Shown: positions 8,536 through 18,353, counted from the stretch's first letter. The stretch is 64,000 nucleotides of DNA from Phaeodactylibacter luteus (GCF_007993045.1 NZ_VOOR01000017.1:47718-111717); one strand, 5' to 3'. Notes: a model not told the origin generated them from the sequence alone. Made by a program: numbers and translations.

Positions 8536-9044
8536 TGGAACTTATGATAGCCTCTTCGTAGAGAGGGTTCAAAGCAAAAGATGGCCAGCTTGGCTGGGCT
8601 TAGGAAAATCAAGTGTGCTAGAAGCTTGGGGCAGGCTTCTACAACTGATTATTCCTGATGCGGCCAGACTAGGACATTGCTCGTCAAGGGAGCAATGCTG
8701 TTGGTGACAATTTTGAAAGGGAATATTAGATTTCTGGCACAATACAATGAGCAGAATGAGCTGCCATCACCCCCAAATTGGGGGCAAAAGAGCAACCTCG
8801 CTCGATCATAGATGGAAAACCACCTTTTCGTGTGTCACCTCGTCTAACAGATGGGGGGGGAGTGGTGCAGGCAAGGTGATACCTGTTGTATTGCAATTGT
8901 AAAGTTAAGTTGCCTGATGCAGATAAGCCAATAAAACGGCAAAAATGGAAAATAACTTAATCTTTTGATTTATAGTTGTTTGTGGGGTTTTGTAGTCCTT
9001 GTGTAGCAAAGGTTTGGGTTGGTTTTGCCGAAGTACAGAAGCTT
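8536..9044. other. Spacer without a supported gene
   Basis: About 500 bases between the second 53-bp repeat and the stop of the methyltransferase gene. Short frames exist on both strands but none has a family signature or sensible start. A G-run (GGGGGGGG near 8851) is the only notable feature. Confidence 0.5.
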
Positions 9045-9755
9045 TTACTTGCCAATCAGGAAAATAGCTGGGCGTTTATGAAGGTCAGGCAGGGGCGTTT
9101 TCCGCCATTGGGCAATAGTAAGGGTGCGTACATATTCAGAGGGCAGGGTCAGGTCAGCTGCGATGCAGAAAAGCATATCAGGGGAAAGGGCCTGCAGAGC
9201 AGCTTCGATAAGCCCGGTGTTCCGGTAAGGCGTTTCGATAAAAATCTGTGTCTGCCTGTGTTTGAAAACCCGTTGTTCCAAAAACTTCAGCTCTTTCTGC
9301 AGTTCAGGCTTCTTGGGGGGCAGATAGCCATGGAAGCAGAAGTGCTGTCCATTCAAGCCTGAGGCCATCAGCCCGAGGATGATGGAGGAGGGCCCAACAA
9401 GAGGTACGACCTCTATCCCTCGTTGATGTGCAGTTTGTACCACAATGGCGCCGGGGTCTGCTACGCCGGGGCAGCCAGCTTCGGAAAGCAAGCCAATGTT
9501 CCTGCCCATATCGGCATCAGCCAAGAACTGCTGCCGCTCTGCTGCCGGGGTATGTTTAGTGATTTCGTAGAAAGTCAGCTCGCTGAAAGGTTTTACAGGG
9601 CTGGTCGCTTTGATAAACCGGCGTGCCGTCTTAGCCCGCTCTGCGATGAAAACATCCAGGCTGTGCAAGATTTCGATGACCTGTTGCGGCAGGGTTTCGA
9701 CAGCCCCTTCCCCGAGCGGGGTAGGGATGAGGTAAAGCTTTCCTTTGTTCGCCAT
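9045..9755 (-). CDS. SAM-dependent methyltransferase of the tetrapyrrole methylase/RsmI family
   Basis: From the ATG at 9755 the protein has 236 residues. The start follows from MANKGKLYLIPTPLGEG, the usual beginning of this fold; a longer frame to 10010 adds unrelated residues and overlaps the next gene. SAM-binding motifs are IPTPLGEG, SEAGCPGVADPGA and PLVGPSSIILGLMASG. RsmI methylates the 2'-hydroxyl of C1402 in 16S rRNA. This protein is shorter than E. coli RsmI and lacks its C-terminal part, so a related role is inferred. It is divergent from scpA, which begins 97-109 bases away. Confidence 0.82.
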   Translation of the reverse strand: MANKGKLYLIPTPLGEGAVETLPQQVIEILHSLDVFIAERAKTARRFIKATSPVKPFSELTFYEITKHTPAAERQQFLADADMGRNIGLLSEAGCPGVADPGAIVVQTAHQRGIEVVPLVGPSSIILGLMASGLNGQHFCFHGYLPPKKPELQKELKFLEQRVFKHRQTQIFIETPYRNTGLIEAALQALSPDMLFCIAADLTLPSEYVRTLTIAQWRKTPLPDLHKRPAIFLIGK

Positions 9756-9772
9756 AGCAGCAGTAAAGTTGT

Positions 9773-9780
9773 TACTTTTG
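9773..9780 (+). promoter_or_regulatory. Candidate -7 element (TACTTTTG) upstream of scpA
   Basis: It matches the Bacteroidota TAnnTTTG consensus exactly and lies about 80-90 bases before the scpA start. A TTTG at 9744 is 25 bases upstream, longer than the usual 19-20 base spacing, so the -33 half is weak. Confidence 0.4.
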
Positions 9781-9851
9781 TGGAGCTCCAAATGTAGCCA
9801 TAATGCAGCAGCCTGAGAAATGAATGTCACTCGTCGCTGTACTGCCAAAAT

Positions 9852-10634
9852 TTGACCGGACCGATGAGCGAATCTTCGTTTACGATAAAATTGCCCCAGT
9901 TCGAAGGCCCTTTCGACCTCCTCTTGTTTTTCATAGAGCGGGACGAGCTCGACATCAATGATATCCCGATCGCTACGATTACGGATGATTTCCTCGCCTA
10001 CATCCGGCAAATGGAGGAAATGAATATTGACTTAGCAAGCGAGTTCATCTTGGTAGCGGCTACGCTTTGCCGCATCAAAGCAAAAATGCTCCTGCCCCGC
10101 AAGCCTTTGGATGAGGCCGGCAATGAAATTGACCCACGGGAAGAGCTCGTGCAGCGCCTTATGGAGTACAAGCGTTACAAAAGCGTGCTCGAAGAAATGC
10201 GCAGGCTCGAAGAGCGCAGAGGGCAACAGCGCTACCGGGGCAATGTAGTGCGTGAGCTGCAGGGCATTGCGACCAAAGCGCTTGTAGATGCAGAATTAGA
10301 ATCCGTCACCTTGTTCAAGTTGTTGCGGGCTTTCGAGCGGGTCGTCGAGCGCTTTGAGTATGCCCACCCCAAGGCTGTCCACCAGATTGTGCAGTTCAGT
10401 TATACGATAGAGGAGCAACAGCAGCATATCCTGAAACAGATCAGCAAAGGGCAGCGTGCCACCTTCACGGAGGTATTCAGCGCTTGCCGCAACCGCATAC
10501 ATGCCATTGTGACTTTCTTGGCTATGCTAGAGCTGCTCAACCTTCAGCAAATCCGCATTACAGTGGGGCTGGGGTACAATAATTTTTGGGTGGAGCCTTA
10601 CCGCGCCGGCGATACAGTGGAGGAAGAGGAGTGA
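9852..10634 (+). CDS. scpA: Segregation and condensation protein ScpA
   Basis: The 260-residue product (256 if the second ATG at 9864 is used) shows the ScpA N-terminal signature FEGPFDLLLFFIERDELDI followed by the helical region AKMLLPRK. The C-terminal winged helix includes FLAMLELLNLQQIRI. ScpA is the kleisin that bridges the SMC heads and ScpB in the bacterial condensin, and so compacts and segregates the chromosome. ScpB and SMC are not in the window. The acidic tail VEEEE ends 9 bases before the stop of the convergent cyclase gene. Confidence 0.93.
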   Translation: MTGPMSESSFTIKLPQFEGPFDLLLFFIERDELDINDIPIATITDDFLAYIRQMEEMNIDLASEFILVAATLCRIKAKMLLPRKPLDEAGNEIDPREELVQRLMEYKRYKSVLEEMRRLEERRGQQRYRGNVVRELQGIATKALVDAELESVTLFKLLRAFERVVERFEYAHPKAVHQIVQFSYTIEEQQQHILKQISKGQRATFTEVFSACRNRIHAIVTFLAMLELLNLQQIRITVGLGYNNFWVEPYRAGDTVEEEE

Positions 10635-10643
10635 GATGGGGCG

Positions 10644-13600
10644 TCAGTCGCCGGTATATTCTTTGACAAAATACATGGAAATGTTCTCCCCCCGCGTTTC
10701 GGTATATTGCCCGTGGTACTCACAGCGGAAGTGGCTGCGCACCAGCGCAAAGGTTTCTCCCGAAATGTTGACTTTCCCTGCTTCTCCGCTCGTCTCCATT
10801 CGGGCAGCGAGGTTGACAGTGTCGCCCCAAATATCGTAGGCGAATTTTTTAATGCCGACTATCCCCGCTACCACCGGTCCGGTGTGTATCCCGATACGGG
10901 CTTCAAAGAAAGGTTTTCCCTCGCGCAGGCGGTCTTTGCGCAGCTCCTCCATAAACCGTTGAATTTCCATAGCTGCAAGGGTCACCCTTACTGCTTCGTC
11001 CCCATCATTGTCCCGTATGCCGCCCACACAGAGGTAAGCATCGCCTACGGTTTTGATTTTTTCCAGCCCAAACCGCTCGATAATCTCATCAAACCCGCGG
11101 AAGCAATGGTCTATTTCAGCTACGAGGTCTTCGGGGTCCATTTGCTCAGAGATCCGGCTAAAGCCTTTAAAGTCTGAGAACATGACCGTGACGAGCTCGT
11201 GCCTTTTGGCTTTGGCAAAGCCGAACTCCTTCAGCTCCTCCGCCGTTTCGGCGGGGAGGATGTTCAGCAGGAGCTCTTCTGATTTCTGCTTTTCCAGAGC
11301 CAGTTCGCGGGTACGGGCTTCTACCAGGCGCTCAAGCTCTTTCTGCTGTTGCTGCGCTCTAGCTACCCGATATTGCATGATGAGGTATGTGGCCATAATG
11401 ACTACAGCACCGCAGGCAAGCCAAAACCACCAAGTGCGGTAGAATGCTTCGTGTATGACAATAGGTATGGCCAGCTCTTGGCTGTTCCAGTGCTGTTCAG
11501 CCCTGCCTGCTTTGGCCCTTACCCGGAAGGTATAGGTGCCTGCAGGGATATTGTTGTAGCGCACCATAGTGCCCGGGCCGGGCGGGCTCCAATCCTCATC
11601 ATACCCCTCAAGTAGATAAGAAAAAATGTTATCCTGTGGCTGGTGGTAGTCGGCCAGAGCAAAATTAAAGGTGAAAATGCGGTCCCAGGGAGAAAGCTCA
11701 ATGGCCATGTCGGGGTTTAGCCCATGCCGTTGCAGTACCAGGGTATCTTTGGCCGCATCGTACTTGCTGAACTGCGTGAACAACAGAGGGATGTCCAAGT
11801 GCTCTACCCGCTGCTCAAGAAATGCGGGGCCAGGGAAGAAAGCATTGAGCCCATTGAGCCCGCCAAAGTACAACCGGCCAGCCCGTGATTTGAAAAAGGA
11901 AATCCGGTTGAACTCGTTGGCGCTCAGCCCATCTTCCATAAAGTAATTTTGAAAAGTACCTGTGTTAAGGCTGAACCGGCTCAGCCCATTGTTGGTGCTG
12001 ATCCAGAGGGAGGAGTCGCCTTCCGGCAAAATGCCATTGATGAAGTCATTGGGCAAGCCCTCTGCAGTGGTATACACCCTCATGCTATCCCCTTCAGGGA
12101 AAATGCAGTGCAGCCCAGCGCCCGTGCCCGCCCAAACCCGCCCTGCAGGGTCTTCATAGACTACATTGACCTGATCGTGACGCAGCGCCATGCCGTTTTC
12201 GCTTCCGGTATGGAAATGGGCCTCCCGCCCATCGGCTTTGCTCATTTTGTGCAGGCCGTTGTTCAGCGTGCCTACCCAAAGGATTTCAGGGTTTGGGCTG
12301 AGGTGGAGGTAGCTGATATTGCCATCCAGCGTATCCCATTGGCCGGAAGGGCCGTCGTAGCGCGTCAGCGCGTCCCGTCCGGGATCGTATTGGTAGAGGT
12401 TATGGAGATAGCCCATCCATAGGGTGCCATCACGGTCGGGGACCACATGCCCCAGGTCTTTATCTGGCAGCTCCAGGATGTCCCTTACTTCAAGGGTAGA
12501 CAGGTCTATCCTTTTCCCATTGCCGGTGTATAGGGCCCCTTCGTGGTAAGTAAGCCCAAAGGGGAAGTTGAAAAAGTTGTTGACCGGGAACAGTGGGCGC
12601 AGCCCATCGGTATTGGGGTTGAGGACGTGTATAGAGTTGTAGTAGGAGAAATACACCTGCCCGGATTGGTCTTCGGTAATGCCCCGGATGCTGCAGTAAA
12701 TGTTGCTGCAGTACTCGCTCCCGTCCGAAAGATAATGGCTGAATAGCCGTTCTGCCTGAACGAGGCGGATGGCTCCAAAGTCGGAAGCTATCCAAATGGT
12801 CCCTGACCGGTCCCGGAATATTTGCTGGTAAGTCGCGGTGTTCTTAGTGATCTCCCGGACAGCCGGCGCGTAGTTGGAGACCGTGCCGCGAGTTGCATCA
12901 TAATACAACAATAGCCCCCGCCCCCCAATCCAAAGGCTCCCATCCTGCTCTACGTATAGGGCTTTGGCCGCTTCGGCCCGGATGCTGGCCGGGTGCAGTT
13001 CAAACCCATTTTTTTCTGTAAACGTATATAGCTCGCCGTTCACGCAAAGAATGTAAAGGGTTTGCCCCAGGGCATAAAGTTGAGATATAGGAGATTGCTT
13101 ATCCCCGGGAAGGGGGTAGCGCTGCAGCAAAGCGCCTGCTGCACTAATTTTCAAAAGCTCATGTGAAGATGCGCCGAGGAATAGGGCCGGGCCTATCTGT
13201 GCCATTGGGCGGCCAATATTCTGCCCTTCCAGCTCCATGACCGTCTCAAAACGCCCGTCGGGCTGTATCAGTAGGAGGCTGCTGCGGGCGCTCTGTTCAT
13301 CATAGGCGGCAGCCCAAAGCTGCCCGCCTGGGCCTGGCGTCAGATTGTGTGGCACCAAGGCTTGCCGGGCTTGGACATCCCCCGCTTTGATTTTGAAAGA
13401 TGCTACTGTATGGGTGCCCGGTTCGAAGCGGGTGAGGTAGTTGGGGCTAGCCAGCCAAAAATCGGCATCACCTATCAATAGGTCGGTAAACGATGCCTGT
13501 GGCAGGTAGGCCGCTTTCTCCTGTGGAGCATACGTCATGAACTCATACCCGTCAAACCGGTTCAGCCCATTGATGGTCGCCATCCAAATGTAGCCTTGGC

Positions 13601-13736
13601 TGTCCTGTCCGATTTTAGACACAACGCGGTGGCTCAGGCCGTCCTCAAAGTCGTAGACTTTTACCTGTACATTGCCTTGTGCAAAGACAAGTACGGGCAG
13701 CCCGAAGGACAATAGGAAACACCAGAGCCTCTTCAT
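10644..13736 (-). CDS. Periplasmic beta-propeller sensor fused to a class III adenylate cyclase
   Basis: This 1030-residue membrane sensor has a signal peptide (residues 1-19), then two-component-regulator propeller repeats over about 25-690 (for example YIWMATINGLNRFDGY, SLWISTNNGLSRF) and a Y_Y_Y beta-sandwich (YLLEGYDEDWSPPG, TYTFRVRAK). One transmembrane helix (FYRTWWFWLACGAVVIMATYL) and a coiled-coil linker follow, then a cyclase catalytic domain at about 840-1020. Metal-binding aspartates sit in VMFSDFKGFS and KTVGDAYL. Lys in EKIKTVGDA and Asp in YDIWGD are the residues that favour ATP over GTP. It should turn an extracellular signal, possibly a glycan by analogy with hybrid two-component systems, into cAMP. 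It stands alone on the minus strand. Confidence 0.9.
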   Translation of the reverse strand: MKRLWCFLLSFGLPVLVFAQGNVQVKVYDFEDGLSHRVVSKIGQDSQGYIWMATINGLNRFDGYEFMTYAPQEKAAYLPQASFTDLLIGDADFWLASPNYLTRFEPGTHTVASFKIKAGDVQARQALVPHNLTPGPGGQLWAAAYDEQSARSSLLLIQPDGRFETVMELEGQNIGRPMAQIGPALFLGASSHELLKISAAGALLQRYPLPGDKQSPISQLYALGQTLYILCVNGELYTFTEKNGFELHPASIRAEAAKALYVEQDGSLWIGGRGLLLYYDATRGTVSNYAPAVREITKNTATYQQIFRDRSGTIWIASDFGAIRLVQAERLFSHYLSDGSEYCSNIYCSIRGITEDQSGQVYFSYYNSIHVLNPNTDGLRPLFPVNNFFNFPFGLTYHEGALYTGNGKRIDLSTLEVRDILELPDKDLGHVVPDRDGTLWMGYLHNLYQYDPGRDALTRYDGPSGQWDTLDGNISYLHLSPNPEILWVGTLNNGLHKMSKADGREAHFHTGSENGMALRHDQVNVVYEDPAGRVWAGTGAGLHCIFPEGDSMRVYTTAEGLPNDFINGILPEGDSSLWISTNNGLSRFSLNTGTFQNYFMEDGLSANEFNRISFFKSRAGRLYFGGLNGLNAFFPGPAFLEQRVEHLDIPLLFTQFSKYDAAKDTLVLQRHGLNPDMAIELSPWDRIFTFNFALADYHQPQDNIFSYLLEGYDEDWSPPGPGTMVRYNNIPAGTYTFRVRAKAGRAEQHWNSQELAIPIVIHEAFYRTWWFWLACGAVVIMATYLIMQYRVARAQQQQKELERLVEARTRELALEKQKSEELLLNILPAETAEELKEFGFAKAKRHELVTVMFSDFKGFSRISEQMDPEDLVAEIDHCFRGFDEIIERFGLEKIKTVGDAYLCVGGIRDNDGDEAVRVTLAAMEIQRFMEELRKDRLREGKPFFEARIGIHTGPVVAGIVGIKKFAYDIWGDTVNLAARMETSGEAGKVNISGETFALVRSHFRCEYHGQYTETRGENISMYFVKEYTGD

Positions 13737-13795
13737 TTGATAATGGATATGATGACAGCTCCAAAATACGGAAAATTAAGCGATGATCAGGCCAT

Positions 13796-14677
13796 CTAGC
13801 TTGGCACTGTGGCACTGCTGGCTAATTGGTGATGGTTCAGATGGGGCGCTATCCCCTTTTTGCGCAGGGCGAGCGTCAGCGTGGTGCGCAAGTTGTGCTG
13901 AAGCTCCCAAGCCTCTGCGGGGGAGTTGGCCCAAGCAGCCACCCAGCACTTCGTGGATTGCTCCTGCATGGCCATCACCCAAAAACGAGGGGCTTCTGTG
14001 ATGCCCGGTGCAGTATGCTGCCTGGCTGCATCGAGTGCTATGCGCCTGATTTCCTGGAGGTCTTCGGCCGGGGCTACGAAAAACTCTACATGTGCCCATA
14101 TGAGATTGTCTTTAGCGGTGAAGTTGATGACTTCCCTTCGGATCATGTCCGAATTGGCAATAATATAGCGCTTCCAGTCCCAGGTTTTTACGCAGGTATG
14201 CAAGAAGGAAATGTCTTCTACCGTGCCATATTGCCCATCGATAACGACGGTGTCCCCAAGCCTGATGTTGGAAGAGAAGCTCAGGAGGATGCCTGAAATG
14301 AAATTTTCAATGACGGGCCGAGCTGCGATCCCTAGTACAATACCAAAAGCAGAGATCAGGACCGAAATGGAGGTCAGTGGCAATACCTTGTGGAAGGGCA
14401 CTAGGGCTAGGAGTAGGAAGGCCAGTGTGATCAGTACAATTGCGCCCTTCCGGATGATGCTGAACCGCCCGGAAATATTGTCGGCCGCTTGTTGAAGGGT
14501 GGCCTCGCTGGGGTCGGTAGGGGGCAGCTCTGTATTGACGGCATTGAATTCATCCAGCTCACTGATGCGCCGGATTTTTCGTTGCTTATACCTGGATATT
14601 ACCGTTAAGGTGGCCCAAAGGGTCAGCCCCCCGCCTGCCAGGACTGTGATAATGTAGATGGCAATTTGCTGAGTCAT
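13796..14677 (-). CDS. Mechanosensitive ion channel, MscS family
   Basis: The 293-residue protein has an N-terminal membrane helix (IAIYIITVLAGGGLTLWATL), a second hydrophobic pair near residues 75-125, and the pore-lining helix ending in GIVLGIAARPVIENFISGILL. The beta domain that follows (IRLGDTVVIDGQYGTVEDISF) and the C-terminal domain are typical of small MscS channels, which open under membrane tension to release solutes in osmotic downshock. It is close to E. coli MscS in length (286). It is transcribed alone, 59 bases from the start of the cyclase gene. Confidence 0.9.
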   Translation of the reverse strand: MTQQIAIYIITVLAGGGLTLWATLTVISRYKQRKIRRISELDEFNAVNTELPPTDPSEATLQQAADNISGRFSIIRKGAIVLITLAFLLLALVPFHKVLPLTSISVLISAFGIVLGIAARPVIENFISGILLSFSSNIRLGDTVVIDGQYGTVEDISFLHTCVKTWDWKRYIIANSDMIRREVINFTAKDNLIWAHVEFFVAPAEDLQEIRRIALDAARQHTAPGITEAPRFWVMAMQEQSTKCWVAAWANSPAEAWELQHNLRTTLTLALRKKGIAPHLNHHQLASSATVPS

Positions 14678-14730
14678 ATTTGGTCTGGTGTTAAAGCAGA
14701 TAAAACCTTTTGAAGGGGTGGAGGGTGGAA

Positions 14731-14899
14731 TAGGCTTGATGCGCCGGGGATCATTATAGGGTTGAATGGGCGCTTTACTTCTTCACGCTATGCCTTTTTT
14801 CAGTCATTGGAGCTTAGGTAAGCTCCTTAGAAAAGCCGGCGCGTGGCTGAAAACAACTCATTTTTTCCCACTACAGGGTTGCCCGGCGCATCAAATCTA
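14731..14899. repeat. Fold-back element family C, copy 1
   Basis: It is bounded by TA at both sides. The ends TAGGCTTGATGCGCCGGGG and, on the other strand, TAGATTTGATGCGCCGGGC form an inverted repeat. The centre holds a second palindrome (GGAGCTTaggtAAGCTCC) and the shared blocks cacgctatgccttttt and aaaagccggcgcgtgg. About 70% of it aligns with 36825-36989. No coding frame is seen. Confidence 0.75.
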
Positions 14900-15109
14900 A
14901 TATAAAACGGAAATCCGTATAACCAAGCGGCAGGGCGGGCGAGTGTCGCCCGATCTAAATTTCTCGCCGCCCCATCGGCTCCATGGCCATCACAGTTGGG
15001 CGCAAACGCTTTGAACATCTCCCGAGCTATGCTTATCTTTAAGAACAAGCTCAACGGTAATTGGAGCAACAGCCTCCGTTTTTCTCCTTACTATAAAACA
15101 ACGACAGCC

Positions 15110-16591
15110 ATGAGTATATCCTGCCATCTCGATAGGCACTCGGCCCTGCACATAGGGCTATTGGCATTCATCGCCATTCTGCTTGCTTCTTGTGCGACCA
15201 ACCCCGTTACCGGGAAAAAGGAATTGATGCTCCTCAGCAAAGGGCAGGAGCAACAGATGGGCATGGAGTCTGACCCGCAGATCGTAGCAGCTTACGGCTT
15301 GTACGAGGATGCAGATCTGCAGCGTTTTATCAATGCTAAGGGGCAGCTTATGGCCCGGGTTTCTCACCGGCCAGACCTGAAGTATGAGTTCAAGGTGTTA
15401 GACTCGCCGGTGGTCAATGCCTTTGCCCTTCCAGGCGGTTATGTTTATTTCACCCGTGGCATCATGGCACATTTTAACAATGAGGCAGAATTTGCCGGCG
15501 TATTGGGGCATGAAATTGGGCACATTACCGCCCGGCACTCGGCCCGGCAGTACAGCCGTCAGATGCTGGGGCAAATTGGGCTCATTGCTGGCATTGTCGT
15601 TTCGCCTGAGTTTGCCCAGTTTGCCGATGTAGCGAGCCAAGGGCTCTCCCTGCTCTTCCTGAAGTACGGAAGGGATGCAGAGAGCGAGTCGGACCGGCTT
15701 GGGGTGGAGTACTCCACGAAGATTGGGTACGATGCCCGAGAAATGGCAGATTTCTTTCAGACGCTGGGCCGGCTGAGCGATCAGGCCGGTGGGCGGCTGC
15801 CCACCTTTCTTTCTACCCACCCAGACCCGGCCAACCGCTACCAAAATACCCGGCAACAGGCTCAGCAGTGGCAGCAACGCTACAGCAATCAGCGGCTGGA
15901 AGTGGGCAGAGACAGCTACTTGCGCATGATAGACGGCCTCATTTATGGGGAAGACCCTAGGCAGGGCTATGTGGAGGGCAACGCTTTTTACCACCCGGAG
16001 CTGCTTTTCTTCTTCCCTGTGCCCAATGCCTGGAAGACAGTGAACAGCCCCAGCCAAGTGCAGATGGCACCGGAGGGCGGTGAAGCCTTGCTTGTCCTTA
16101 CCCTCTCTGGGCAGCCTACCTTGCAAAGGGCAGAAGAAGCCTTTCTGCAGCAGTACAATTTTCAGGTCACAGGCCGGCAGAACAAACAGGTCAATGGGCT
16201 ACCTGCTCGTTTCATTTCCGGCCAACAAGCAGATGCACAGTCTGGCCAGGTCATACAGCTCAAAGCAGCGCTCATTGAATACGGCGGTCGGGTCTACCAG
16301 CTTTTGGGCATGGCTTACCAAGCCCAGTACAGTAAGTATGAGCCTCAGTTCGACCGCACTATGAATGGCTTTGCCCGCCTTACCGATTCTGGCAAAATCA
16401 ACGCTGCCCCCGAGCGGATTAAAATCGTGGAGGCCTCGCGGGGCGGTTCTTTGGAGAGCTTGCTGCGGCAGCAGGGCGTGCCGGCCAGCCGCTTGGAAGA
16501 GTTTGCCATACTCAACGGGATGTCGTTGGACGATATGGTTGCGGCAGGCACCCTGTTCAAGGTGACGCAGAAGGGCAGCCCTCGCCCTTAG
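15110..16591 (+). CDS. M48 family zinc metalloprotease, lipoprotein (BepA/LoiP-like)
   Basis: From the ATG at 15110 the protein has 493 residues, beginning with a lipoprotein signal ending in LLASC and the family hallmark ATNPVTGKKE. An in-frame ATG at 14996 would add 38 residues and is not needed. The zinc site is HEIGH (residues 134-138) with the third ligand in ESESDRLGVEY, and STHPDP follows as usual. The C-terminal part (about 290-493) is an extra region whose last 50 residues (GGSLESLLRQQGVPASRL...) look like a degenerate LysM-type module. Such enzymes degrade misassembled outer membrane proteins. Its stop overlaps the stop of the convergent gene by four bases. Confidence 0.9.
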   Translation: MSISCHLDRHSALHIGLLAFIAILLASCATNPVTGKKELMLLSKGQEQQMGMESDPQIVAAYGLYEDADLQRFINAKGQLMARVSHRPDLKYEFKVLDSPVVNAFALPGGYVYFTRGIMAHFNNEAEFAGVLGHEIGHITARHSARQYSRQMLGQIGLIAGIVVSPEFAQFADVASQGLSLLFLKYGRDAESESDRLGVEYSTKIGYDAREMADFFQTLGRLSDQAGGRLPTFLSTHPDPANRYQNTRQQAQQWQQRYSNQRLEVGRDSYLRMIDGLIYGEDPRQGYVEGNAFYHPELLFFFPVPNAWKTVNSPSQVQMAPEGGEALLVLTLSGQPTLQRAEEAFLQQYNFQVTGRQNKQVNGLPARFISGQQADAQSGQVIQLKAALIEYGGRVYQLLGMAYQAQYSKYEPQFDRTMNGFARLTDSGKINAAPERIKIVEASRGGSLESLLRQQGVPASRLEEFAILNGMSLDDMVAAGTLFKVTQKGSPRP

Positions 16592-18198
16592 CGCAATAGG
16601 AGCACTTGGGCCCGCTGCTGCCCGGCCACGACAAAATAAGCCCCCGGTGGGTAGCCGGTCAAGTCAAAGGCCAGCCCCGCCCTGGGCGGCTGCACTGGCC
16701 GCCCAAGCTTGTCGAACCATCGGATGGGGCTTTGGCGTGTCAGCCCCTGAAGCGTGACCCACCCGGAAGTGGGGTTTGGAAAAGCCTTTAGGCGGCTGGG
16801 CGTGTGCAGGCGGGCTGAGGCAGGCGTGAGCACAGGGTTGAGCAGTGCAGTGAATGCACTCGTGTTGCCTTCGCTGCTGAACGTAAGGCCGTCGAACATA
16901 GCGGTCTGCCCAAAAGTGCCTCCTGCCAAAAGCTGGCCATTGCTGCGGAAGCTCAACGCTTGGGTCAGCCCTAGAAGGTCAGCAGGGATAGGGACCAGCC
17001 AGCGGGTGCTGCCATCGCTGGCACGGAAAGCGGAAGTGAGCCCCCAAGATGCGCCATCTGTCCCAGCGTCTGCGCTTATCCCATCAAAGTTGATAGGGCC
17101 TTGAAAACTCCCCCCGAGCACCACTACATTATCATCATTTACTGCCAGGCTTGCCCCAGCCTGCACATCTGGCCCGCCGAGTGCCCTGGCCCAGGCTGGC
17201 TGCCCGTTAGCCAGGTATTTGACCAGGAAAATGTCTGCATTCCCATTGCTGCTTTGGATGCTCAGGGTATCAGCCAGGGTCATCACGCCGACTATATTCC
17301 CCGCGGCGTACACATTCCCTTCTGCATCAGTAGCCATGGCCGTCAGCTCGTCGTCTATTACCCCACCAAGGTCGCGCGCCCACAGCCAGTTTCCTTCCGG
17401 AGAAAGAGCCGCCAGGAAGACGTCCTGATTGAAAAAGCCGGCATCCAGCGTGGTACCGGCGAGCTCGATCTCATTGTCGAAATTCCCCCCTACATTGATC
17501 TGCCCATCAGGGGCGACCGCCATGCTTTGGATGCGGATGTTGCCAAAAGTGCCTGCTTGCTGTACCCAAAGGGCTTGCCCATTGGGGCTTAGCCGGGCAG
17601 CGAACAGTGAGGTACTGCCCGGTTCGGCCTGGCTCTGTAGGATGGTGTCTGGCAGCTCGAGGGATGCTTCAAAATAGCCACTGATGACCATGCTGGTATC
17701 TGGCAGGAAATGCAGCCCGGCAAGGTCCTTGAGCCCTTCCCCTCCGATTTTGTAGGCCCTCCGCAATGTGCCTTCAGGCGAAAAGCAGGCAATGAAAAGT
17801 GCCCGGAGGCTGCTGCCTGCCTGCAGGGTGGTATCGCCTAGGGTAAGGCTGCCCCAAAAGGCGCCACTCAGCACGAGGTCGCCACTGGGGTGCAGGGCCA
17901 GCCCTGAGACTTCTTCGTTCTCGCTTTCCCCTCCCTGTACAGACCATAGCAATTGCCCGGCCTCATTATACCGGGCCAAGAATAGGTCGGCCCTGCCTTG
18001 GCTGCCCGGCTGCCCTGGAAAAGGGGAGGAGCCAGTAAAGAGCCCTGCGGAAGCCCAGCCGTCATCGGGCAAAGGCTGTAGGGCAAGGATGGCCTCATTG
18101 GCGTCGCCGTCGGTTAGGAAAACTGCAGGCCAGTTTTGGGCGCCCCCGTTTTTGTAGGAGCCAAGCAACAGAGCGAGGAAAATCAGCGTTTCTTTCAT
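16588..18198 (-). CDS. Secreted T9SS cargo protein with SBBP-like beta-propeller repeats
   Basis: From the ATG at 18198 the protein has 536 residues and starts with a signal peptide (MKETLIFLALLLGSYKNGGAQ). The body is a run of about 45-residue repeats of the type EGNVYAAGNIVGVMTLADT and DGQINVGGNFDNEIELAGT, typical of SBBP/beta-propeller secreted proteins. Residues about 460-536 form a type A type IX sorting domain (LKAFPNPTSGWVTLQGL ... GAYFVVAGQQRAQVLLLR). It should be exported through the outer membrane and attached to the surface or released. No enzyme motif is visible. A longer frame to 18231 adds residues before the signal peptide and is rejected. Confidence 0.85.
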   Translation of the reverse strand: MKETLIFLALLLGSYKNGGAQNWPAVFLTDGDANEAILALQPLPDDGWASAGLFTGSSPFPGQPGSQGRADLFLARYNEAGQLLWSVQGGESENEEVSGLALHPSGDLVLSGAFWGSLTLGDTTLQAGSSLRALFIACFSPEGTLRRAYKIGGEGLKDLAGLHFLPDTSMVISGYFEASLELPDTILQSQAEPGSTSLFAARLSPNGQALWVQQAGTFGNIRIQSMAVAPDGQINVGGNFDNEIELAGTTLDAGFFNQDVFLAALSPEGNWLWARDLGGVIDDELTAMATDAEGNVYAAGNIVGVMTLADTLSIQSSNGNADIFLVKYLANGQPAWARALGGPDVQAGASLAVNDDNVVVLGGSFQGPINFDGISADAGTDGASWGLTSAFRASDGSTRWLVPIPADLLGLTQALSFRSNGQLLAGGTFGQTAMFDGLTFSSEGNTSAFTALLNPVLTPASARLHTPSRLKAFPNPTSGWVTLQGLTRQSPIRWFDKLGRPVQPPRAGLAFDLTGYPPGAYFVVAGQQRAQVLLLR

Positions 18199-18271
18199 GT
18201 GTTTACGCATTCTGGCCGGGGGCTTGCACAACTGCCAGCCCCGAAAGGCCTGTCGGCGAGGGCTAATTTGT

Positions 18272-18279
18272 TATCTTCG
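18272..18279 (+). promoter_or_regulatory. Candidate -7 element (TATCTTCG) of the TPR lipoprotein gene
   Basis: TTATCTTCGC is a common variant of the Bacteroidota TAnnTTTG element. It is 75-90 bases before the gene start, in the divergent spacer with the T9SS cargo gene. A matching -33 TTTG is not obvious. Confidence 0.4.
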
Positions 18280-18353
18280 CCGGTTAGAAATATACCTGGC
18301 TAATGAGGAAGCCTCATTAAGGGTTTGTACACACATTATACACGGGAGCGCCT

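Noticed and set aside
8331..8612. Minus-strand frame of 93 codons
   Set aside because: It shares a peptide (HMCVPPGSSGCPAF) with a frame at 7775-8020 only because both cross the 53-bp DNA repeat. There is no other coding signal.
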